NCBI GenBank assembly: GCA_046734335.1
Contig: JBKPRA010000012.1
Coordinates: forward strand, 1-8,505
DNA: 8,505 nt
From: DATBLE01 sp046734335
GTDB lineage: Bacteria; Actinomycetota; Thermoleophilia; Gaiellales; Gaiellaceae
Direction of reading: 5' to 3'
Position 1 is the first letter of the stretch. Every line of letters begins with the position of its first letter. Made by a program: the position numbers and the translations under genes. Below, piece by piece: positions 1 through 5,963 of this stretch. Below the pieces are notes generated by a model that was not told the origin of the DNA, ran no database searches, and saw only the letters and a program-made list of their open reading frames with translations.

Positions 1-1240
1 GCCACTGGTCGTCGAGGATTTTCGACAGGGTCACGCCACGCGGCACGATCGCCTCGTTGACCGCCGTCACCCGGCTTCCGAAGCCCTCCCCCAGCAGAGG
101 CCGTTTCGACCACTCGGCGATCGACGGGCCGACTCTCGCCAGCCGTCCGTCAGCCGCCTCGCCTTCGCCGAGGCCTGCGCGCTGCGTCTGCTGCGCGACG
201 AGGCCCTGCTTGGGGAAGAACGCGGAGTAGATGCTGCCAAGTGTGTTTGGCAGCACGAAGTAGATGACGCAGATTGCGGGGACGAGCGCCGGCCACAGCC
301 GCCGGGTCTGCTCGGGCCGTAGCCACAGGAACACCAGCGCGATGACGACGAGCATGATCACGCCTGTGCGGGAGAGCGTCGTGAGCGAGCCCATCGTCAG
401 GAGCACGAAGGCGACGAGCCACCGCTTCCGCTTCGTTCTCTTGAGCAGGTAGAGAGCGAGCGGGGCCAGCATGGTCAGGATCGCGGCGAGCTCGATCGGA
501 TGTGCAGCCGACGAGTACACCCGGCGCAGGCCCGAGCGGTCGAGATAGGTGGCGGTCAACCCGGCGGTCACGGCCGGATCGTTGAAGTGCAGCGCCGGCG
601 TCAGGCGGCCGAGGTAGTTGAAGATGTTGAATCCCGTCCGCGACTCGACCATCGCGAACGCCGCGACGACCGTGCCGCAAAACACCAGCGCACGGATCAG
701 GGCGTCCAATTCCGAGCGGCTGTGCACGACGCTGACGACGACGTAGAAGAGCAGGAAGAAGCTCAGCCAGAACGTCAGCGTCTTGACCACAGCGCTGGAG
801 ACGCCCAGTTCCGCGATCCTTCCGCCGTTGATCCCCACGGAGGCCAGCGCAGCAATTCCGAACAGGATCATCGGCGGCTCGAGGCCGCTCCCGCGGAGGC
901 GGACCCGGGGGTCGACCAGGAGCGACGTCAGCCAGACGGCCGCGACGAGCGCGATGAGGAGGCGGTACGGCTCGAGACTGAACGGCAGTGCAGACGGCAA
1001 AAGGCTGTAGCGCTTGACCGGGATGAAGAAGATCACCGCGACGACCGCGGTCAAGAGACCCTGCCACGGCAGCAGAACCTTGTAGGTGAGGCCGAGGAGC
1101 AGGAGCACCAGCACGAGCGGCGCCACCACGGTCGGACGCGCGTCGACCACCAGGTCGAACGCGAGCGTTGCCACCGCGGCCGTCGCCAGTGCGCAGGCGA
1201 GGATCGGGCCTCGATGGAGGCGCCAGTCCAAGCCGCGCAT
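1..1240 (-). CDS. O-antigen ligase / Wzy-like polysaccharide polymerase, 3' end missing
   Basis: This is a polytopic inner-membrane protein of the O-antigen ligase/polymerase type (Wzy_C family), which joins lipid-linked oligosaccharide units on the outer face of the membrane. The 413 residues present start at an ATG at 1240 and run off the left edge without a stop. Many hydrophobic helices are visible, for example residues about 40-75, 90-108, 150-172, 184-197, 248-265, 274-310 and 315-330. Family-like signatures are AAHPIELAAIL (about 245), TLSRTGVIML (about 288), PLLGEGFGS (about 381) and, at the cut end, ILDDQW, which matches the conserved D/N-x-x-[YW]-L segment of the periplasmic loop. 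The start lies 3 nt after the stop of the Wzz-like gene, so the two are probably co-transcribed and act together. Polymerase and ligase roles cannot be told apart by sequence alone; the Wzz neighbour favours a polymerase. The large antisense and minus-strand ORFs over this region are arginine-rich shadows. Confidence 0.85.
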   Translation of the reverse strand, partial: MRGLDWRLHRGPILACALATAAVATLAFDLVVDARPTVVAPLVLVLLLLGLTYKVLLPWQGLLTAVVAVIFFIPVKRYSLLPSALPFSLEPYRLLIALVAAVWLTSLLVDPRVRLRGSGLEPPMILFGIAALASVGINGGRIAELGVSSAVVKTLTFWLSFFLLFYVVVSVVHSRSELDALIRALVFCGTVVAAFAMVESRTGFNIFNYLGRLTPALHFNDPAVTAGLTATYLDRSGLRRVYSSAAHPIELAAILTMLAPLALYLLKRTKRKRWLVAFVLLTMGSLTTLSRTGVIMLVVIALVFLWLRPEQTRRLWPALVPAICVIYFVLPNTLGSIYSAFFPKQGLVAQQTQRAGLGEGEAADGRLARVGPSIAEWSKRPLLGEGFGSRVTAVNEAIVPRGVTLSKILDDQW

Positions 1241-1243
1241 CGG

Positions 1244-1975
1244 CTATGCGCCGCTCAGCCGTCTGGCCCAGTCCGGCCGGCCGCCATCCTCTTCCGCCTC
1301 CGCAGGCTCGGCCGCATTCCCGGTCCGCATGTTCTCGAGCACGAAGATCACCCCGATCGTCGCGGCGAGGACTGCGAGGAAGACGATCACCGGCAGCGTC
1401 TTTCCGGAGCCGCCGACGCGTTTCGCGTTGTCCGCGTGACTGATCGGCTCGACGACGACACGCTCGGTATCGGGGATCTCGGCCGTCGCCTGTTGCTGCG
1501 CAAGCCACGTCCTGAACGAGGTAGACGCCCGGTTGGCCAGAGCGATCGCGCGGGCTTTGCTCGGCGCGGTCGCATCGATCTGAAGGAGCGGCAGGAGCGT
1601 CGGCGTCGAGTACTGCGGCGCCGGGACCGCGGTCACCGTCAGCTGCTCGTGACGGAGCTCGACCCCTTTCAGCCAGGGGGCCACCGGTTCACTCGTCGCG
1701 AGTTGTGCGTAAAGCGCGGTGAGGCTCGAGAGCCGCTGCGGATCGGCCGTCGGGATTGAGGGCTTCCCCGTCGCGGCGTTTCCGGGCAGGTACTGGATGA
1801 CCGTGCGTCCCCAGGGGAATCCCGGCTGGGTCACGAACAGCGTCGCCTCGCTCTTCCACGTCTTCGCGCCCGCCTTCGTGCCCGCGAGGAGCGTCAGGAA
1901 CACGGCGACGACGAGACCGACGAAGAGCACGATCCTGAAGCGCCAGATGACCTGAAGATGCAGCGAGAGATCCAT
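1244..1975 (-). CDS. Wzz-like polysaccharide chain-length determinant / co-polymerase
   Basis: The 243-residue protein has the layout of a polysaccharide co-polymerase. It has a short cytoplasmic N-terminus, a first membrane helix at about residues 14-33 and an extracytoplasmic domain of about 160 residues. A second helix lies at about 193-213, followed by a short acidic C-terminal tail. The opening (LHLQVIWRFRIVLFVG) and the early TWKSEATLFVT segment resemble Wzz/YveK-type N-terminal domains. Such proteins oligomerise and set the chain length made by the Wzy polymerase, which fits the adjacent downstream gene. There is no Walker A or tyrosine-cluster kinase domain after the second helix, so this is not a fused BY-kinase, and no separate kinase lies in the window. 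The periplasmic region is shorter than in enterobacterial Wzz. The ATG at 1975 lies 3 nt after the regulator's stop; purine-rich GAGAAGAG upstream may serve as a weak ribosome-binding site. Confidence 0.75.
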   Translation of the reverse strand: MDLSLHLQVIWRFRIVLFVGLVVAVFLTLLAGTKAGAKTWKSEATLFVTQPGFPWGRTVIQYLPGNAATGKPSIPTADPQRLSSLTALYAQLATSEPVAPWLKGVELRHEQLTVTAVPAPQYSTPTLLPLLQIDATAPSKARAIALANRASTSFRTWLAQQQATAEIPDTERVVVEPISHADNAKRVGGSGKTLPVIVFLAVLAATIGVIFVLENMRTGNAAEPAEAEEDGGRPDWARRLSGA

Positions 1976-1978
1976 CGG

Positions 1979-2284
1979 CTAGCTGCTCTTCTCGCTCCTG
2001 GTCCCGGCCTCGACGTCCTCGCGGTCCACACCCTCGCGCACCGCCCACACGATCGCGTCCGTCCGGTTGGCGGCGCCGAGCTTGCGATAGATCGAGGCGA
2101 GATGGAACTTCACGGTGTGGACGGTCACGCCGAGGACGCCGGCGATCTGAGCGTTGGTGAGGCCGGAGGACGCGACGCGGAGCACCTCGCGCTCTCGCGC
2201 TGAGAGCGGCGCCCACGGCGCCTTCTCGCGGCGCCCGCTAGCGTTGCCGACCACGCTCCGATCGTATGGCGAGCGTGGTCGCAC
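1979..2284 (-). CDS. Single-domain LuxR-type (GerE HTH) transcriptional regulator
   Basis: The 101-residue protein is almost entirely a LuxR/GerE helix-turn-helix domain, about residues 26-85. It begins PLSAREREVLRVASSG, continues with TNAQIAGVLGVTVHTVK, and its recognition helix reaches HLASIYRKLGAANRTDAI. These match the conserved L(S/T)xREREVL, (T/S)NxxIAxxLxxSxxTVKxHxxxIxxKLG pattern of the family. No receiver, PAS or ligand-binding domain precedes it: an in-frame TAG at 2321-2323 limits any extension, so signal input must come from a partner or from expression level. The chosen start is GTG at 2284. A second GTG at 2254 (residue 11) is possible, and neither has a strong ribosome-binding site. 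It heads the Wzz-Wzy operon and faces the oxidoreductase operon across about 150 nt, so it is a natural candidate to regulate both. An 11-bp inverted repeat spans its first codons. Confidence 0.85.
   Translation of the reverse strand: MRPRSPYDRSVVGNASGRREKAPWAPLSAREREVLRVASSGLTNAQIAGVLGVTVHTVKFHLASIYRKLGAANRTDAIVWAVREGVDREDVEAGTRSEKSS
2248..2281. promoter_or_regulatory. 11-bp perfect inverted repeat at the regulator's start (candidate operator or hairpin)
   Basis: The arms CGACCACGCTC (2248-2258) and GAGCGTGGTCG (2271-2281) are exact reverse complements around a 12-nt spacer. The element covers codons 2-12 of the LuxR-type gene if its start is GTG 2284. The half-site core GAGCGTGG recurs at 2383-2390, just ahead of the divergent operon. 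This placement fits an autoregulatory operator. It could also fold as an RNA hairpin near the start codon. The pattern is directly visible; the function is inferred. Confidence 0.4.
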
Positions 2285-2292
2285 GCCTACGC

Positions 2293-2333
2293 GCCGATCG
2301 GTCGGGCTTCCGGAGGCGGACTAGCCGATCGGC
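2293..2333. promoter_or_regulatory. Two copies of palindromic GCCGATCGG in the divergent intergenic region
   Basis: GCCGATCGG occurs at 2293-2301 and again at 2324-2332. Each copy contains the 8-bp palindrome CCGATCGG, and their centres lie 31 bp apart, close to three helical turns. A related CCGATCGT lies at 2258-2265. The copies sit between the two divergent operons, where paired operator sites would be expected. Together they could also form a 9-bp stem. CGATCG is not rare in such G+C-rich DNA, so chance remains possible. Otherwise I see no convincing -35/-10 pair for either strand between 2285 and 2436. Confidence 0.3.
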
Positions 2334-2421
2334 CAGTTGGAAGGCCCCGCGCCTGGTGCAACGCTAGGCATCCCTTGGACTGAGCGTGGGAGAGCCCAGG
2401 GGACATGCGGCACAAACCGAC

Positions 2422-2427
2422 GAGGAG
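2422..2427 (+). promoter_or_regulatory. Ribosome-binding site GAGGAG that fixes the oxidoreductase start
   Basis: GAGGAG lies 9 nt before the ATG at 2437. It supports that start over the in-frame upstream candidate at 2386, which would add 17 residues with no family resemblance ahead of the beta strand leading into the FAD-binding motif. Confidence 0.65.
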
Positions 2428-2436
2428 ATTGCGGCG

Positions 2437-3627
2437 ATGGTGAACCACGACTGTGACGTGGCAGTTGTAGGCGCAGGCCCCTACGGGCTTGCCTGCGCGG
2501 CCCATCTCCGAGACGGCCTCGACGTGCGCCTATTCGGCGATCCGATGTCGTTCTGGTCGAACCACATGCCGTACGGGATGCTGCTGCGTTCTCCGTACGT
2601 CGCGTCTCACATTGCAGATCCCGATCGCGCGCTGACACTCGATGCCTACCAACAGGTGAACGGCGCCGCCGTGGACCCGCCGGTGCCGCTCACCTCGTTC
2701 GTGAGCTACGGGCGCTGGTTCCAGCAGCAGGTCGCTCCTGAGAACGATCCCCGTGCCGTTGCACGCGTCGACCGTCAGAACGGGCACTTTCAGCTGACGC
2801 TCTCGGACGGAGCGTCACTCATCGCAGGGCGCGTCGTGGTCGCTGCCGGGATCGCACCCTTTGCGCGGATCCCCGAGCCGTTCCGGCATCTACCGAACTG
2901 GGCGGTGTCACACTCGTCCGCCCACCGCGACCTGTCGCCGTTCGCCGGCAAGGCCGTCCTCGTCGTCGGAGGCGGACAGAGCGCGCTCGAGTCTGCCGCG
3001 CTCCTCCACGAGGAAGGCGCCCACGTAGTGGTGGTCGTTCGCGAGTCGCGGATCTTCTACTTGCGCCGAGTCCCCTGGCTGCACAAACTGGGCCCGATCA
3101 CGCGGCTGCTCTTCGCACCCGCCGAGGTCGGCCCCGCCGGTATCAGCCAGTGCGTCTCGAAGCCGGATCTCTACCGGCGTCTCCCACGCCGGCTGCAGAA
3201 CCGGTGGGCGGTCCGTTCGCTTCGGCCGGCCGGCGCAGCGTGGCTCGAGCCCCGGCTCACCGACGTTCCGATCCTGACCGGCACGTGCGTGGACCAGGCC
3301 CAGATCGAAGGAGAGCGTGTCCGCGTGACGCTCAACGACGGCGGCGTCCAGCTCGTCGACCACATCCTGCTCGCCACCGGCTACGAGGTGGACATCGCCG
3401 GCTACGACTTTCTCGCCCCGTCCCTCCTGCAGTCGATCGACCGCGTCGGCGGGTATCCGCGACTCTCCGCCGGCTTCGAGACGTCCGTTCCGCGGCTCCA
3501 CATCGTCGGCGCCCCGGCCGCCTGGAGCTTCGGGCCGCTGATGCGATTCGTCGCCGGAACGGGGTTCACTGCGTCGTCTCTCGCCCGCGCCGTCCTTCCC
3601 CAGAGGCGGAAGACCGGGGCGGGATGA
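2437..3627 (+). CDS. FAD-dependent NAD(P)-binding oxidoreductase / flavin monooxygenase-like
   Basis: The protein has 396 residues from the ATG at 2437 and shows a two-dinucleotide-fold flavoprotein layout. The FAD site is VAVVGAGPYGLACA (GxGxxG at residues 12-17). The NAD(P) site is VLVVGGGQSALES (GxGxxA-type at 178-183). The late ATG motif that contacts FAD is LLATGYEVDI (313-315). A C-terminal RFVAGTGFTASSLAR helix follows. Before the second fold it has HSSAHRDLSPFAGK, resembling the segment that precedes the NADPH site in flavin monooxygenases, but the full FxGxxxHxxx(Y/F/W) fingerprint is absent. Members of this broad group hydroxylate or oxidise small molecules using NAD(P)H and O2; the substrate here is unknown. 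It is the first gene of a four-gene operon, with its stop 1 nt before the next start, so a role in making or tailoring a building block for the surface glycan is inferred. It is probably cytoplasmic, since no signal peptide is seen. Confidence 0.8.
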   Translation: MVNHDCDVAVVGAGPYGLACAAHLRDGLDVRLFGDPMSFWSNHMPYGMLLRSPYVASHIADPDRALTLDAYQQVNGAAVDPPVPLTSFVSYGRWFQQQVAPENDPRAVARVDRQNGHFQLTLSDGASLIAGRVVVAAGIAPFARIPEPFRHLPNWAVSHSSAHRDLSPFAGKAVLVVGGGQSALESAALLHEEGAHVVVVVRESRIFYLRRVPWLHKLGPITRLLFAPAEVGPAGISQCVSKPDLYRRLPRRLQNRWAVRSLRPAGAAWLEPRLTDVPILTGTCVDQAQIEGERVRVTLNDGGVQLVDHILLATGYEVDIAGYDFLAPSLLQSIDRVGGYPRLSAGFETSVPRLHIVGAPAAWSFGPLMRFVAGTGFTASSLARAVLPQRRKTGAG

Positions 3628-3628
3628 G

Positions 3629-4867
3629 ATGACGGTCGCCGAGACGGCGTCCAGCGACCTTCTCGTCAGCAGTACGGTGACTCCTCCAGCGGGCGCGCTC
3701 GTTCTGGGGGCCGATTACCGAGCGCTCGGCGTCGTCCGGAGTCTCGGGCGTCGCGGTGTGAACGTGTGGGTTCTGCGCGAGCCCGAGGAGCCGCTCGCGG
3801 CCTCGTCCCGATACGCAAAGCGCGCCCTGCGCTGGCCGGAGGGAGGTGAGGAGGAGCGCCTGCGATTCCTCGAGAACCTGGCCGACGCGGCAGGCATCGG
3901 CGGCTGGGCGCTCGTCCCGACCTCGGACGAGGCCGCCGCGTTCACCGCTCGTCATTTCGACCGCCTCGGCGCGCGCTTCACTCACACGACGCCGGACTGG
4001 GAGGTCCTGCGCTGGGCGTACGACAAGAGGCTGACCTATGCGCTCGCCGACCAGTTCGACGTCGACTACCCGCGCACCGCGACCCCGGGCTCCGCATTCG
4101 CGGTCGAACACGGCTTGGTCGACGTGCCCTTTCCAGCAGTGCTCAAGCCCGCGGTGAAGGAGACCTTCAACCGGCTGACGGCGGCGAAGGCGTGGCTCGT
4201 ACGGGACGCAGACGAACTGCGCGCCCGCTATGCCGAAGCGTGCACGCTCGTCGAGCCCTCCGTCCTGATGGTCCAGGAGCTCGTTCCCGGAGGCGGCGCG
4301 CGCCAGTACTCCTACGCGGCCTTCTGCGTGGAAGGCGAGCCGGTCGCGGCCGTGACGGCAAGACGGACGAGACAATACCCTGCCGACTTCGGTCGCGCCA
4401 GCACCTACGTCGAGACGACGCCGTGTCCCGAGATCGTGCGGCCCAGCGAACGGCTGCTCCGCGAGCTCGCCTTCACTGGGCTGATCGAGCTCGAGTACAA
4501 GCTCGATCCCCGCGACCACCGGTTCAAGCTGCTCGACATGAATCCGCGCGTGTGGGGCTGGCATACCCTCTGCGGACGAGCGGGCGTCGATTTTCCGTAC
4601 CTCCTGTGGCTTCACGCCTGCGGCGCCTCGCTACCGAGGACAGTCCAGAAAGACGGCGTGTCGTGGCTCCGCCTGTCGACGGACACGCCGACCGCCGTCC
4701 GCGAGATGCTCGGCGGCCGGCTCTCCGTCCGCGAGTACCTCCGCACGCTCCGCGGCCCGAGGGAGTCGGCGATCTTCGCACGTGACGATCCGCTTCCCGG
4801 GCTCGTCGAGCTCCCCCTGCTCGGGTACGTGCTCGCCCGTCGCGTCCTGAGCGGTGCGGGAGTCTGA
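3629..4867 (+). CDS. ATP-grasp superfamily ligase (COG3919-type carboligase)
   Basis: The 412-residue protein has an N-terminal pre-ATP-grasp Rossmann-like part (GALVLGADYRALGVVRSLG, about 22-40) and a central ATP-grasp fold. Recognisable positions are DK at 132-133, the nucleotide-binding lysine in AVLKP (K173), the hinge strand VLMVQELVPGGG (about 212-223), and the metal-ligand run ELEYK (about 287-291) with LLDMNPRVWG (D303, N305, R307). ATP-grasp enzymes activate a carboxylate as an acyl-phosphate and couple it to an amine, thiol or other nucleophile. The COG3919 group is often seen in polysaccharide or cell-wall gene clusters, but its substrates are largely undefined. The key ATP and Mg positions are present, so it looks active. 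It starts 1 nt after the oxidoreductase stop and ends 3 nt before the FemAB-like gene, which implies coupled translation and a shared pathway. Whether the substrate is an amino acid or a sugar acid cannot be told. Confidence 0.8.
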   Translation: MTVAETASSDLLVSSTVTPPAGALVLGADYRALGVVRSLGRRGVNVWVLREPEEPLAASSRYAKRALRWPEGGEEERLRFLENLADAAGIGGWALVPTSDEAAAFTARHFDRLGARFTHTTPDWEVLRWAYDKRLTYALADQFDVDYPRTATPGSAFAVEHGLVDVPFPAVLKPAVKETFNRLTAAKAWLVRDADELRARYAEACTLVEPSVLMVQELVPGGGARQYSYAAFCVEGEPVAAVTARRTRQYPADFGRASTYVETTPCPEIVRPSERLLRELAFTGLIELEYKLDPRDHRFKLLDMNPRVWGWHTLCGRAGVDFPYLLWLHACGASLPRTVQKDGVSWLRLSTDTPTAVREMLGGRLSVREYLRTLRGPRESAIFARDDPLPGLVELPLLGYVLARRVLSGAGV

Positions 4868-4870
4868 ACG

Positions 4871-5956
4871 ATGACCACCGCCGTCGCGCAAGCTCCCATA
4901 CCCGACACCGTCAAGGGCAAGGCAGTGGACGTCGCCTCGGTATCAGTCGTGTCGCCCGACGACCCTCGGTGGCTGGCGTTCCTGTCCGCGTCGTCCGGCA
5001 CGACGCCCTTCCATCACCCGGCCTGGGCGCGGACGATCTCGGCAACGTACGGGCTGCGCCCATTCGCCGTCGTCCTGACCGCCGGCGAGAAGGTGCTCGC
5101 CGGTCTACCGGCGATCGAGACCCGCTCGCTCCTGCGCACGCGGCGCTGGGTGTCGCTCCCCTTCACGGACGCCTGTGAACCGCTTGCGGTCACGCCGGCC
5201 GCTTCGGACGCTTTGTTCGGCGGACTGGATCGTCTCGCAAACGATGCGGGACGGCGCCTGGAGGTCCGCGCGCGGATCGACGCCGTTGGCTGGCAGACGG
5301 CCGCGCTGTTCGTCGTCCACCAGCTGGAGCTCGACGCAGACCCGGACGCTCTCCGCGCCCGGCTGAGGAAGACGCAGGCGGGGCGGAACATCGCGCGTTC
5401 CGAGCGCGAGGGCGTCCTGGTGCGGCCTGCGGAGAGCGACGCAGACATCCAGACGTTCTACGACCTCCATCTGGCCACCCGCCGCCGGCAAGGAACGCCT
5501 GTCCAGCCGCGTAAGTTCTTCACTCAGATCCGCAACTCGTTGATCGACCAGGGCCTCGCCTCCATCCTTCTGGCCGAGGTCGAAGGACGGGCGGTCGCGG
5601 CGGCCCTGTTTCTCACCTGGAACGGAGTGACGGTCTACAAGTTCGGCGCCTCCGATCCGGCGGCGTGGCCGAGACGCCCGAACCACGCTCTCTTTTGGAC
5701 CGCGATCAGGGAAAGCTGCCTGCGAGGAGACCGACGCTTTGACCTCGGCCGCACCGATCTCGACAACCACGGTCTACGCGCGTTTAAGGCGGGTTGGCTG
5801 GCGACGGAGCAACCGCTTTTCTACTCGACGCTCGAGCCAGGCGCATCGTCCGGCAAGGAAGGACTTCCTCGCCGAGCCATCGGCTTCGTCATCCGAAACA
5901 CGCCGACGTTTGTCTGCCGCCGGATCGGCGAGTCCCTTTACCGGTACGTGGGCTAG
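4871..5956 (+). CDS. FemAB-like GNAT-fold transferase (Acetyltransf_6 type)
   Basis: This 361-residue protein resembles FemAB/Acetyltransf_6 proteins. It has an N-terminal GNAT-like half with the typical TPFHHPAWARTI segment (about 45-56). The second half runs from about residue 160 to 305 and contains LRKTQAGRNIARSEREG, ATRRRQGTP, LAEVEGRAVAAALFL, and a terminal RRFDLGRTDLDNHGLRAFKAGW. The last stretch is highly characteristic of the group. True FemABX enzymes move amino acids from aminoacyl-tRNA to lipid-linked muropeptides. The wider family, including versions tied to exopolysaccharide/PEP-CTERM clusters, is thought to acylate or aminoacylate glycans or proteins, mostly without biochemical proof. 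No signal peptide or clear membrane helix is seen, so it should act in the cytoplasm or at the inner membrane face. GGGAG 8 nt before the ATG serves as ribosome-binding site. Its place directly after an ATP-grasp ligase suggests both work on an amide or ester linkage. Confidence 0.78.
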   Translation: MTTAVAQAPIPDTVKGKAVDVASVSVVSPDDPRWLAFLSASSGTTPFHHPAWARTISATYGLRPFAVVLTAGEKVLAGLPAIETRSLLRTRRWVSLPFTDACEPLAVTPAASDALFGGLDRLANDAGRRLEVRARIDAVGWQTAALFVVHQLELDADPDALRARLRKTQAGRNIARSEREGVLVRPAESDADIQTFYDLHLATRRRQGTPVQPRKFFTQIRNSLIDQGLASILLAEVEGRAVAAALFLTWNGVTVYKFGASDPAAWPRRPNHALFWTAIRESCLRGDRRFDLGRTDLDNHGLRAFKAGWLATEQPLFYSTLEPGASSGKEGLPRRAIGFVIRNTPTFVCRRIGESLYRYVG

Positions 5957-5963
5957 GCCGCAG

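Noticed and set aside
150..1508. Long minus-strand ORF of 452 residues
   Set aside because: It is extremely rich in arginine, alanine and glycine with no hydrophobic or family pattern. It shadows the Wzy-like and Wzz-like genes, which carry clear membrane helices in another frame.
500..1759. Long plus-strand ORF of 419 residues
   Set aside because: It is rich in Arg, Glu, Asp, Gln and His, the antisense pattern of a G+C-rich membrane-protein operon. No start context or domain was seen.
2337..2397. TTGGAA and TTGGAC as -35 boxes for the divergent operon
   Set aside because: Neither has an acceptable -10 at 16-18 nt: the nearest TAGGCA is 22 nt from the first, and nothing fits the second.
2386..2436. 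Upstream start for the oxidoreductase at 2386
   Set aside because: The added 17 residues have no family resemblance, while GAGGAG sits 9 nt before the ATG at 2437.
3566..4615. Minus-strand ORF of 349 residues opposite the ATP-grasp gene
   Set aside because: It is antisense to a gene with intact ATP-grasp residues, and its composition is that of a shadow frame.
5739..5963. Upstream start for the DUF354 gene at 5739
   Set aside because: It would overlap the FemAB-like gene by 218 nt with shadow-type sequence. DUF354 similarity starts exactly at the ATG at 5964.
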